In this document: positions 19,293 to 28,700 of the stretch, one piece after another
Layout of the letters: each line of letters begins with the position of its first letter
Numbering within the stretch: the first letter of the stretch is position 1
DNA from: Flammeovirgaceae bacterium
GTDB taxonomy: Bacteria > Bacteroidota > Bacteroidia > Cytophagales > Cyclobacteriaceae
Length of the DNA: 38,639 nt
Direction of reading: 5' to 3'
NCBI GenBank assembly: GCA_016709845.1
Contig: JADJMA010000038.1
Location: 1 to 38,639, forward strand
The notes under the pieces: model-generated
The model's input: the letters and a program-made list of their open reading frames with translations, nothing else
Database searches by the model: none
What the model was told of the DNA's origin: nothing
Position numbers and translations under genes: made by a program

Positions 19293-20627
19293 ATGAAGAA
19301 AGTCGCATTTTATACGTTAGGGTGCAAACTCAACTACTCTGAAACCTCTACGATTTCGCGAAAATTTGAAGAGAAAGGGTATCAGAAAGTCGAGTTTACC
19401 GATCAGCCCGATATCTTCATTATTAACACCTGCTCCGTTACGGAAAATGCAGATAAAAAATGCCGCAAAATTGTGCGCGAAGCGCGAAGCATTTCACCCA
19501 ATGCCTATGTTGCCATTATTGGATGCTACGCCCAATTAAAGCCTAAAGAAATTTCGGAGATTCCGGGTGTTGATGCCGTGCTGGGTGCTGCCGAAAAATT
19601 CAGGTTAGCGGAGTTATTCGATGGTTTTGTGCGTCCGGAACAGCCGGTGGTCTTTGCTTCTGAGATTGATTCTGTTAATACCTTTAATTCTTCCTATTCG
19701 CTGTTGGATCGTACCCGTACTTTTTTAAAAGTTCAGGATGGGTGCGACTACTCCTGCTCGTTTTGCACGATTCCTTTAGCCCGTGGATCAAGTCGAAGTG
19801 ACAGCATTGTGAACCTGGTCAGTCATGCCAATGAGATTGCGGCAAAGGGCGTAAAAGAGATTGTATTAACCGGTGTCAACACGGGAGATTTTGGCTTACA
19901 ACAAGGTGAGAGAAAAGAACGGTTTATAAATTTAGTTGAGGCCTTAGATGCGGTAGAAGGAATTGAACGTTTCCGAATTTCTTCTATCGAACCCAATTTG
20001 CTAACCGATGAGATCATTGATTTTGTAGCACAATCAAATCGATTTGTTCCACACTTTCATATACCGTTGCAATCCGGATCAAATGAGATTTTAAAATTAA
20101 TGCGAAGGAGATATCAGCGTGAACTATATACAGACAGGGTTAAAAAGATAAAGGAAAAAATGCCAAATGCCTGTATCGGTGTTGATGTAATTGTTGGCTT
20201 TCCTGGTGAAACCAGAGAACATTTTTTAGAAACCTATCAGTTTCTGAATGAGCTTGACATTTCCTACTTACATGTATTCACCTACTCGGAACGGGAAAAC
20301 ACTTTAGCCGTATCGCTACTACCGCAAGTTGTACCTATGAAAGAGCGAAATGAACGTTCGCGAATGCTTCATATCCTTTCTGATAAAAAGCGAAGAGCCT
20401 TTTATGAAGCCAATCTGAATAAATCATTTACGGTGCTCTTTGAGAATGATGTAGAGGATGGACTGATGCATGGATTTACTGAGAACTATATTCGTGTAGC
20501 TGCCAAGTATGATCCCCTACTGATCAACGAAACAAAACCCGTGATCCTTACTTCCATTAATTCAAAAGGCCATGTGGAGGTTGAGGAATTAATTGATAAT
20601 GGTCAATTAACAATAGCTCATACATAA
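19293..20627 (+). CDS. mtaB: tRNA t6A37 methylthiotransferase MtaB (radical SAM)
   Basis: Radical-SAM enzyme that adds a methylthio group to t6A at position 37 of tRNA. The N-terminal UPF0004 domain supplies the first cluster with Cys in YTLGCKLNYSE, INTCSVTENADKKCRK and IIGCYAQLKP. The radical SAM motif is DGCDYSCSFCTIPLARG (CxxxCxxC). LTGVNTGDFGLQ and HIPLQSGSNEILKLMRRRYQ are family blocks, and a C-terminal TRAM-like region follows. It is 444 residues with an intact frame. The last ten residues (DNGQLTIAHT) resemble peptides encoded by intergenic repeats of Bacteroidota, and the DNA here matches a repeat copy at 20735-20795. The natural C-terminus may therefore end near VEVEEL, with the tail a run-on. 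Confidence 0.95.
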   Translation: MKKVAFYTLGCKLNYSETSTISRKFEEKGYQKVEFTDQPDIFIINTCSVTENADKKCRKIVREARSISPNAYVAIIGCYAQLKPKEISEIPGVDAVLGAAEKFRLAELFDGFVRPEQPVVFASEIDSVNTFNSSYSLLDRTRTFLKVQDGCDYSCSFCTIPLARGSSRSDSIVNLVSHANEIAAKGVKEIVLTGVNTGDFGLQQGERKERFINLVEALDAVEGIERFRISSIEPNLLTDEIIDFVAQSNRFVPHFHIPLQSGSNEILKLMRRRYQRELYTDRVKKIKEKMPNACIGVDVIVGFPGETREHFLETYQFLNELDISYLHVFTYSERENTLAVSLLPQVVPMKERNERSRMLHILSDKKRRAFYEANLNKSFTVLFENDVEDGLMHGFTENYIRVAAKYDPLLINETKPVILTSINSKGHVEVEELIDNGQLTIAHT

Positions 20628-20662
20628 GCTGTCTTCAGTTAACTATTTCTTCCATCTTTGAC
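20605..20662. repeat. Direct-repeat copy P flanking a palindrome
   Basis: This segment, starting inside the mtaB 3' end, is similar to 20735-20795. Both copies carry a form of GGTCAATT..., CTGT.TTCAGTTAAC and TTCCATCTTTGA in the same order. The second copy includes the lolD-type gene's 3' end, and this copy preserves a decayed version of that end. The palindrome lies between the copies. Confidence 0.5.
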
Positions 20663-20671
20663 ATATCCTCG

Positions 20672-20721
20672 GTCTGTATCCTTACAGACCGAAATTATTT
20701 AGGGTCTGTAAGGATACAGAC
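20672..20721. repeat. Perfect 19-bp inverted repeat, nested palindrome
   Basis: The arms are GTCTGTATCCTTACAGACC (20672-20690) and its exact reverse complement (20703-20721), with a 12-base AT-rich loop. Each arm is itself a near palindrome (GTCTGTA...TACAGAC), so either a long hairpin or two small ones can form. It lies between the convergent ends of mtaB and the ABC ATPase gene and could serve as a bidirectional terminator, though it has no U-tract. It could also be a mobile palindromic repeat. Confidence 0.7.
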
Positions 20722-20734
20722 AATAGTTGAAGGT

Positions 20735-20795
20735 CAATTGAAAATGGTCAACGTATAATTCTGTATTTCAGTTAACCATCTTTCCATCTTTGATC
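20735..20795. repeat. Direct-repeat copy Q, includes 3' end of the ABC ATPase gene
   Basis: This segment matches 20605-20662 in order and wording, with a few substitutions and one gap. It includes the stop codon and last codons of the ABC ATPase. See copy P for the shared elements. Confidence 0.5.
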
Positions 20796-21421
20796 TCAAG
20801 CTTCCGATCCGTCATTGCGGCAAACTCCTGATTGTGCGTCACAATCACAAAGGTTTGACCAAAGTCATCCCTAAGTTTAAAAAATAGTTGATGCAATTCT
20901 TTCGCATTGTTTGAATCAAGATTTCCACTGGGCTCATCAGCAAAGATCAAGGCTGGTTCATTGATTAGCGCACGGGCTACCGCTACCCGCTGTTGTTCGC
21001 CTCCGGAGAGTTCAGAAGGTTTATGCATAGCACGGTCTTTTAATCCCAACGACTCAAGCAATTTTAAAGATCGATCTTTGACTTTCTTCTCCTCCGTTTT
21101 TGCAATTAATCCTGGAATCATAATATTTTCCATCGCAGAAAATTCGGGTAACAGATTATGAAACTGAAAGACAAAGCCAAGATTCTTGTTTCGGAAATCA
21201 GCCAAGTCTTTAGCGCTTTGAGTAAAGACCTCCTTCCCTGCCAGGTACAGCCGCCCTTCATCGGGCTTATCTAATGTCCCCAGAATATGCAAGAGCGTGC
21301 TTTTACCGGCACCCGATGCGCCTACAATGGAAACGACCTCTCCCTTATTAATTTCAATATCAACCCCTTTCAACACATTGAGTGCACCGTAGGATTTTTT
21401 TAGCCCTTCCGCTTTCAGCAT
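20768..21421 (-). CDS. ABC transporter ATP-binding protein, LolD/MacB type
   Basis: ATPase subunit of an ABC exporter of the LolD/FtsE/MacB class, about 217 residues. It carries Walker A GASGAGKSTLLHIL near residues 34-47, the Q-loop region FVFQFHNLLPEFSAMENIMI, the signature ELSGGEQQRVAVARALI, Walker B ALIFADEPSGNLDS and the switch His in VIVTHNQEF. The FQFHNLLPEF phrase and the GNLDS ending are typical of the LolD group, which moves lipoproteins from the inner membrane. The permease genes are not adjacent. Frame is intact, ending KDGKMVN. It is divergent from sucC with a 65-base gap. Confidence 0.88.
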   Translation of the reverse strand: MLKAEGLKKSYGALNVLKGVDIEINKGEVVSIVGASGAGKSTLLHILGTLDKPDEGRLYLAGKEVFTQSAKDLADFRNKNLGFVFQFHNLLPEFSAMENIMIPGLIAKTEEKKVKDRSLKLLESLGLKDRAMHKPSELSGGEQQRVAVARALINEPALIFADEPSGNLDSNNAKELHQLFFKLRDDFGQTFVIVTHNQEFAAMTDRKLEIKDGKMVN

Positions 21422-21486
21422 GGGTAGATTTATTTCTTGAATTAGATGTTTAAAAAAAGTAGCTTGCCTCCAAAACTAATTCTTTT

Positions 21487-22698
21487 ATGAACATCCACGA
21501 ATATCAGGCAAAAGACATTCTACATAAATTTGGCGTTGCTGTTCAGCGAGGCATTGTGGCTGATACTCCAGACAAGGCTGTAGCCGCGGCAAAACAAATC
21601 ACTGCGGAGACAGGATCTAAATGGTTTGTTGTCAAATCTCAAATTCATGCCGGTGGACGTGGAAAAGGAACTGTAAAAGAGACCGGATCTAAAGGCGTTG
21701 TACTCGCAAAAAGCACCGATGAGGTATTCGAAAAATCAAAAGCTATATTGGGCGGAACGTTGGTTACTATTCAAACCGGAGCAGCAGGAAAAAAAGTAAA
21801 TAAAGTTCTTATCGCAGAGGATGTTTATTATCCTGGTGAAAGTGAGCCAAAGGAATATTATATGAGTATTCTTCTTGACCGCGCTACCAGCAAGCCTGTT
21901 ATCATGGCCTCTACCGAAGGCGGTATGAATATCGAAGAAGTGGCGGCAACCCATCCGGAAAAGATCATCAAGGAATGGATCGACCCGACCATCGGGTTAC
22001 AACCGTCTCAGGCACGCAAGGTGGCCATCGCCCTTGGGTTAGAAGGAAATGCGTTTAAGGATATGGTAAAGTTTGTGAATGCGCTCTACGCAGCCTACAT
22101 CGGGTTAGATGCCTCCATGTTTGAGATTAACCCTGTGCTAAAGACCTCTGACAATAAAATTTGGGCTGTTGATGGCAAGGTGAACCTGGATGACAATGCC
22201 TTGTACCGCCATAAAGATCTGGAGGAATTAAGAGATATTTCGGAGGAGGATCCGTTGGAAGTTGAAGCGGGTAAATCTGGCTTAAACTATGTGAAACTTG
22301 ACGGCAATGTTGGGTGTATGGTTAATGGTGCAGGTTTAGCTATGGCTACGATGGATATTATTAAAATATCGGGTGGTGAGCCTGCTAATTTCTTGGATGT
22401 GGGTGGTGGCGCCAATGCGGAAACCGTGGAGGCAGGATTCAGGATTATATTAAAAGACCCCAATGTTAAAGCTATTTTAATCAATATTTTTGGTGGGATT
22501 GTTCGTTGCGACCGGGTGGCCAGTGGTGTGGTAGAGGCCTATAAAAAGGTGGGTAATATACCTGTTCCCATTATTGTGCGCTTGCAGGGCACGAATGCTG
22601 AAGAAGGGGCCAAGATTATTAAAGAATCAGGGTTAAAGGTATTTTCAGCCATATTATTGAAAGATGCAGCCGAGAAAATTACGGAAGTGTTGGCTTAG
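21487..22698 (+). CDS. sucC: Succinyl-CoA synthetase beta subunit
   Basis: Beta subunit of the TCA cycle enzyme that converts succinyl-CoA to succinate with formation of ATP or GTP. It begins MNIHEYQAKDILHKFGVAVQ, the classic SucC start, followed by KSQIHAGGRGKGTVKE in the ATP-grasp domain, GLDASMFEINPVLKT, FLDVGGGANAETV, and KAILINIFGGIVRCDRVASG. The end reads IIVRLQGTNAEEGAKIIKES. It is 403 residues with an intact frame. The alpha subunit gene is not in the window, so the two genes are apparently separate. Confidence 0.97.
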   Translation: MNIHEYQAKDILHKFGVAVQRGIVADTPDKAVAAAKQITAETGSKWFVVKSQIHAGGRGKGTVKETGSKGVVLAKSTDEVFEKSKAILGGTLVTIQTGAAGKKVNKVLIAEDVYYPGESEPKEYYMSILLDRATSKPVIMASTEGGMNIEEVAATHPEKIIKEWIDPTIGLQPSQARKVAIALGLEGNAFKDMVKFVNALYAAYIGLDASMFEINPVLKTSDNKIWAVDGKVNLDDNALYRHKDLEELRDISEEDPLEVEAGKSGLNYVKLDGNVGCMVNGAGLAMATMDIIKISGGEPANFLDVGGGANAETVEAGFRIILKDPNVKAILINIFGGIVRCDRVASGVVEAYKKVGNIPVPIIVRLQGTNAEEGAKIIKESGLKVFSAILLKDAAEKITEVLA

Positions 22699-22750
22699 TG
22701 GGTTTCCTAATTAAAAGAAAATACATAAATTGGGTGTTTAAAGCATTCCT

Positions 22751-23587
22751 ATGAGGAAATTGTTGGTCTTATCTGCTTTGATATTTGTTGCTGAGGTATC
22801 CTTTGGGCAAAGTTTCTATGCTGTGCGAAAGGATCGAGCTATGATTCTTGTGGTAGGAACAGGTACTTCGACCTATTTTGGGGAACTTGCTAACCCCGGT
22901 GACTACATTGACGCAAAGCCAAATATAAACGCGGGACTACAGTATTATTTTACTCCAAGAATCAGCGCAAGAGCTGAATTAACTTGGTTTACGCTGCAGG
23001 GGGATGATTCAAAAGCCGATGACAACAGTCGGGTTCAAAGAAATCTATCCTTTAAGTCGAATAATGTAGAATTAGGTTTTACTGGTGCATTTAATCTGTT
23101 CCCCAATGGAAATCGCTATTATCGGAGACCCTATTTTAATGCCTATGGATTTGGGGGTATTGGATTACTTTATTTTAATCCAACTACAGAGTATCAGGGT
23201 ACAAAATATGCCTTACAGCCCCTAAACACAGAAGGTGCTGACTATAGTCGGATTGGTGTTGTTATTCCCTTTGGATTGGGCGTGAGGTTCAAAGCAGGGC
23301 CTAATTTCAACGTTGCGCTTGAGGGAGGTTATCGCAAGATTTTCACAGATTATTTAGATGATGTTAGTACCATTCACCTGGGACCAGCTGCATTCTCTGA
23401 CCCTATCGCAGCCGCTTTGTCGGACAGAAGGCCGGAGATAGGTAAACCTGCGGCACCTGCCGGAACGCAACGTGGAAACTCTGGTCAAGACGATGGTTAT
23501 ATGCTTTTGAATGTAAAGATTGAATACTACTTACCTTGGGATCTTGGAGGACAAAACAGCGGTCGTACCTACAGTAAAAAAACGTAG
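22751..23587 (+). CDS. DUF6089-type outer-membrane beta-barrel protein
   Basis: Small outer-membrane beta-barrel protein of 278 residues. A signal peptide (MRKLLVLSALIFVAEVSFGQ) is followed by GTGTSTYFGELANPGDYIDA and NAGLQYYFTPRISARAELTW, both characteristic of the DUF6089 family. Alternating amphipathic strands follow (NVELGFTGAFNLFPNG, VIPFGLGVRFKAGPNFNVAL), and the C-terminal strand MLLNVKIEYYLPWDLGG suggests a barrel-closing strand. Function is unknown. It lies 52 bases after sucC on the same strand, without obvious relation. Frame is intact. Confidence 0.8.
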   Translation: MRKLLVLSALIFVAEVSFGQSFYAVRKDRAMILVVGTGTSTYFGELANPGDYIDAKPNINAGLQYYFTPRISARAELTWFTLQGDDSKADDNSRVQRNLSFKSNNVELGFTGAFNLFPNGNRYYRRPYFNAYGFGGIGLLYFNPTTEYQGTKYALQPLNTEGADYSRIGVVIPFGLGVRFKAGPNFNVALEGGYRKIFTDYLDDVSTIHLGPAAFSDPIAAALSDRRPEIGKPAAPAGTQRGNSGQDDGYMLLNVKIEYYLPWDLGGQNSGRTYSKKT

Positions 23588-23652
23588 CGCCAATTATCGA
23601 TACAATAAAAAGGGTGGCGTTAGAAACAAATAGATTTCGATTAAATCTAAAT

Positions 23653-25552
23653 CTACCTCTTATCTAGAATTTCATAGCGAGAATAATTGCTCTTAAACTC
23701 TGGAATTAATTCCTTCATTAAAGCAACCATCTTCAGTTCATTTTTATCGTGAACAAGATCAAAGAACAATTCGATGTATCGGTTGATCTCCTCATAGGCA
23801 TAGGGTTCAACCTTGCCAATTAAAATCTTATCGTGGTGCGTTGGTATCGTATCCTCAGATTGATTAAGAAGTTCTTCATACAGTTTCTCCCCTTCACGCA
23901 GTCCTGAAAAACTATTTCTATGTCCTTACCCGGCTGCATTCCCGATAGCAAAATCATCTTTCTGGCTAAATCACTAATCTTTACAGGCTTACCCATATCA
24001 AAAATAAAAATCTCACCTCCTTTACCCATCGTTCCCGCTTCCAGCACTAATTGACAAGCTTCCGGAATGGTCATAAAAAACGGGTGACTTCCGGATGAGT
24101 TACCGTTACAGGACCCCCAATTTCAATTTGCTTTTTAAATAAAGGTATCACGGAGCCATTGGAGCCCATCACATTTCCAAAACGGGTAGTCACAAAGGCG
24201 GTAATAAAATTCCCCTGATCTTTTAAGTTCTCATTCAAAGATTGAACATAAACCTCCGCTATCCTTTTAGAGCAACCCATCACATTGGTAGGATTCACTG
24301 CTTTGTCTGTCGAAATCATGACAAACTTCTTCACCTTACATTGAACAGCCAAGTCAGCCAAAATTTTAGTACCCAAAATATTGCAATGAATTGCCTCACT
24401 TGGATTTCCTTCCATCAAAGGAACATGCTTATAGGCTGCCGCATGATAAATTATCTCCGGCCTGTTTTCATCCAATATAGACGCTATTCTATCCTTATTG
24501 GTTATATCAGCCAAATAGGGAATAACTCTCACGTTAAAGAGTCCTTTTATCTCGCGTTCAATTTCATAAAGGGGTGATTCTGCCTGGTCAATCAGAACAA
24601 TCCGCTCAGGACCGTAAGAGGCTACCTGGCGTACCAATTCACTACCTATAGAACCAGCGGCACCCGTTATGCAAATTCTTTTCCCTTTTATGTCCTGAAC
24701 AATCGAAGGATTGTTTAACCGGATTGCTTCGCGGCCCAGTAACTCCTCGATATTTATTTCTCTTATTTGATTAAGACTCAATTCTCCGCCCACCCACTTT
24801 TCAACGGGAGGCACGGTACGCACTTTCACTTTATTGCGAAGACAAGCATCAACCAGTTCATTCTTTCGTTCCAATGAAATGTCCCGTACTGTAATGACTA
24901 ATTCATCGATGCTTAATTCATCAAAATAATGATCCAAGTTATCCCTTCGGGCATCAAATATTTTGGTGCCATCCACCACCTTTCCAATTTTATTGGGATT
25001 GTCTTCCAGAAAACCAACACTCTGCATACGCGGGGTTGAATCGATCACATGCCTCGTGATGATACCCGTTTGGCCCGCCCCAAAAATCAGTACTCTGGAT
25101 TTCTTGATAATGGCATTTCGATAATACGTGAAAATATATTTGACCAGCAAGCGGTAGTTGAATAAGAATAAAAAGGAAGACAATAGACTTATCAGTACTA
25201 CCGAGAATGGAATAATAAATGTACCGTTTGAGTATAAGGTGATCAGGTTGATAGAACTTACGAGCGCCACATTAAGCAGCAGCATAAAGAAAATCCGTAC
25301 CCCATCTTGTAAGCCCGTATATCGGATAATACCCCGATAGCTACCCGTGACCATGATGGCCAGTAAACCACAAGAAGTATAAATTAAAATCCCTTGCTTA
25401 AAATGATTCGTTACTAAATCTGAAGTAGAAAAATTAAATCTAAGCAGAAAGCCTAAGAGCGTAGAGAATAAAATAAAGGAACAATCAATAAGAACGATAA
25501 CCCAACGTGGAAGAATTTTAAGGCTCCTGAGAAGAATCGGGAAACTTTTCAC
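23653..25552 (-). CDS. PglF/FlaA1-like UDP-sugar 4,6-dehydratase, membrane form (two frameshifts)
   Basis: Membrane-anchored NDP-sugar dehydratase of the WbpM/FlaA1/PglF family, which converts UDP-GlcNAc into a 4-keto-6-deoxy sugar. The N-terminus has about four helices (WVIVLIDCSFILFSTLLGFL, GILIYTSCGLLAIMVTG and others). It is followed by a first Rossmann domain (RVLIFGAGQTGIITRHVIDS) and then the catalytic SDR domain with KRICITGAAGSIGSELVRQV, YHAAAYKHVPLMEGNP and VMISTDKAVNPTNVMGCSKR. As in WbpM, Met takes the usual Tyr place. Two indels in T runs, near 24077 and 23908, split the end; repair gives HPEVTRFFMTIPEACQLVLE and SGLREGEKLYEELLNQSEDT. About 633 residues, the family norm. It forms part of the glycan locus. 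Confidence 0.9.
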
Positions 25553-25564
25553 TTTCCTAACAAC

Positions 25565-25744
25565 TTAGTTTGATTTTTTTCTGGATACATACCACTTTCT
25601 CAAACCTGCCAGGCCACCTGCGGCCAAAAGGATTTCAATGCCAGAAATAGGAACATCAGGGTCAACATTTGGATCTCCTGGCTGTGCCATTAGCACTGTG
25701 CTAAATAGTATAACTATGAGGGTAATGATTACACGAGCTTTCAT
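25565..25744 (-). CDS. Small exported protein with PID-CTERM-like sorting tail
   Basis: 59-residue protein. A signal peptide MKARVIITLIVILFSTVLMA leads to a short mature stretch QPGDPNVDPD, then VPISGIEILLAAGGLAG and LRKWYVSRKKSN. The design of a Pro-containing motif, a short hydrophobic helix rich in Ala, Gly and Leu, and a basic tail is that of the PID-CTERM sorting domain seen in Bacteroidota. That domain reads PIDGGLSLLLAAG; here the motif is degenerate (PISGIEILLAAG). The ATG lies one base after the stop of the T9SS-sorted protein, so the two are probably translated together. An exosortase gene is 8 kb away in the same orientation. It is a candidate exosortase substrate by inference; no cleavage is proven. 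Confidence 0.7.
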   Translation of the reverse strand: MKARVIITLIVILFSTVLMAQPGDPNVDPDVPISGIEILLAAGGLAGLRKWYVSRKKSN

Positions 25745-25745
25745 C

Positions 25746-28700
25746 TTATTTAATGATCACTTTATGAGTTGTCGATTTTTACCCGATGTAAGTCGCAAGA
25801 CATACAGACCCTTTCCCAAGGTATTTACCCTCAGCTCACCTTTCCACGTGCCGTCCCCTTGCGATTGAAGTTGCATTTGGTTAATTCTTCTCCCTCCACT
25901 ATCAATAAGATCTCATGAGATCGCATCCTGACCTGAAGCATGAATTACTATAATCTCCGTTGCCGGATTTGGATAGATGTCAACCGATTGTAATGTCTCT
26001 TCCAAACCAGTTACCACTTCGGTTCTTAACACTGTATTTGTTGTTGACACTTCGCATCCCTGCATGGATACTTTCAAATCATATATACCTACCTCTCTAA
26101 CAATGAGGGTACGATTTGTTTCTCCCATAATCATTTCATTGTCCAGGTACCACTGGTTCCCTGTTTCATAATTAGACGATAAAATATCTAAAGATGAATC
26201 TTCAATTACAGCATCTACTAGCTTTTTCACCTTAACATCAACTGATTTTCGTTCGGTGCCCTCACAACCATTGGCATTCAAGGCTCCTACATAATACGTC
26301 TTATCGGCATCCAACAAATCTGTTGTGAATTCAAGTCCTCGCCCTTCACTTCCACTGAGCTTTCTGACTCATACCATCTGTAATTCTTATTATTCGCATC
26401 CAGGGCAGTAAGACTTACCCGTCCGACCGAGTTTTTACAAACTTCATCCGATAAAGAATTAAAATTTGGGATTGGATTAGAGCTATCCACTAATCTTCAA
26501 CCAAACGCTTATCGCTTGAACAACCCAGACTATTCATCGCCCTAACGAAATAATTCTGACTACTGCTTAGCGGTGGCGTTTCAAAGATTTCTCCTTCCGC
26601 GATTGGTTGGGTGCTATCTATTGAATCAAACCATTGATAGGTGGATCCGGCTGCACCTGAAACTGTAAATACATGCGAGGTGCCTTCACATACCACAGAA
26701 GTAACAGGATTTGCTTTGAGAATCGGATTAAAGTTGGCCACGTTAGCCATTACCTCCTGGCGATCTCCCTCACAACCTGACACTGTTGTGTAGGCAACAA
26801 AATATACTTTACTTTCATTTAATACTGGCGTTGTGAATTCAGGACCAGAGAACAGTGGTGTACTTGCAGTTTCAGAATCATACCAGTTAAAAGATCCACC
26901 ACTTAGATCATTGCCAGCTGAGAATGTCAAACTGTTCCCCTTGCAAATCTGATCAGCAGAACTTATTACCATAAGGTCTTGATTCAAATCAACAAACAAT
27001 ACCTTAACCGGAACCCGGTTCCCTTCACAGCCCTGGGCATTGGCTACCGTTACATAAAAGTTACTGTTTTCTGAAATAGTAGGAGTTGTAAACTGAGCTT
27101 CCGTTCCTAACACGGTAGAACTTTGTTCGGTTGCATACCAACGATATGATCCATCCCCCGGTGCCCCGGTAGCCGTTAGCACCGCAGAGCTTGTTTTGCA
27201 TAAGCTCGCGTCCACAACAGATCCTACCTGATAGAGATTATTTTTATCAATGGAAACAGATGATGTTAAAAAACTTTGAACACAACCGGAATTAGCAATT
27301 ATTTTAACAACATTAGTCCCATTGGTCAACCATTGATCGTCTAATTCCAATAATAAATCGGAACCATTACCCTTCGCCAGGTTAATATAAGATTGGCCAT
27401 TTACCTCTGCTCCGTAGGTCATTCCATCTTGACTTCCTGTTAATGTAATTACCGAATTAGTGCCCTCGCAAACTGTGGCCACAGCAGTAACCCCTACCGA
27501 TTGATTAATTGCTTGCGCTGAGATGACAAGATAAAATCTATCGGAAGCCTGGGTAGCCGGAATCGCATTATCAACTGTAAAATTATAACTAGAATTGGTA
27601 GTAACGTTTATATCTGCTCCACTGCCCCCATTTGCTGCTTTATCGTGCAGTGTCCAAACTAAACTACTAAAAGCACCCGCTGGATTAAAATCGATCACAT
27701 AGTTTGCAGAGGCTTCGGGGTTTCCATCCGCATCAAATAACAGATCGGTTAGTTTTAAATTTATTTGTTGAGAGCAACTTAAAGAAGGTACTGAATTCGT
27801 GCTTACCGATTTATCATCGGCAGTTATAGTTGAAAGATCAAATTGATTGGCACCACCTTGAATTTTATTATCCCATTTTTCAGCATCGAAATTATCAAGT
27901 GATGTGAGTGAACCATCTTGAACCCTAAGCCTGGTTATGTCACTTACCCCGGTGGACGGTTTATACATATTGATTACGAGTTCATCCACCTCATCAGCAG
28001 CGATGCGATAAAAATTGGTTGTAGAAGAGGCTACTTTAGCATTTTCATTGATATTCAATACGCCCCCGCCAGACGCACTCGTTGTAACCCAGAAAGATTG
28101 ACCTGCAGCAATGGTTTCGCCCGGTAATACATCAACAAAAACAGGTCCACCCGTACCGTTATTCCTGACCTTTGCAGTAGTAACAATGTTTGTGGTATTT
28201 GGATAAAGGGAAGCATTAGCCGGATCCCAGATAATAGCGGATGGGTACGGATTACCTATCAGGCTAGATCCATTGGCTGCAGCAGCAACGGTCAATGGAA
28301 GACCCGTGGCAAGGGCCGGAGTTGCCGGATGTGTACCTGTAAAGTTTATAGTAGCCGGACCAGTAAGTCCATCCTGACGCACGAATGCTGAGTACCCACG
28401 GCCATTCAAAAAGTAAATTGGCAGACGCAGTTCCAGACGTTGGGTAAGCTACATACGCCTGCGTAGGGGCATTATAGTAATACAGTGAAGGTGAGGCCGG
28501 ATTGTAAGCGGGAGTAGGTGGACAAAGCGGACAGGCTGAAGGATCTGAGAATGTTCCGGATACCGGAAACGCAGCTTTTAGCTGAGACACGGTTGAACCG
28601 ACCACAGGTGAAGCAATGTAACGCCAGATTCTATTTTCGCTGCTCATGTACCTTGGCGCAGGATAAGTTCCATTAAGAACAGCAAGAGCCGTACCTCTGA

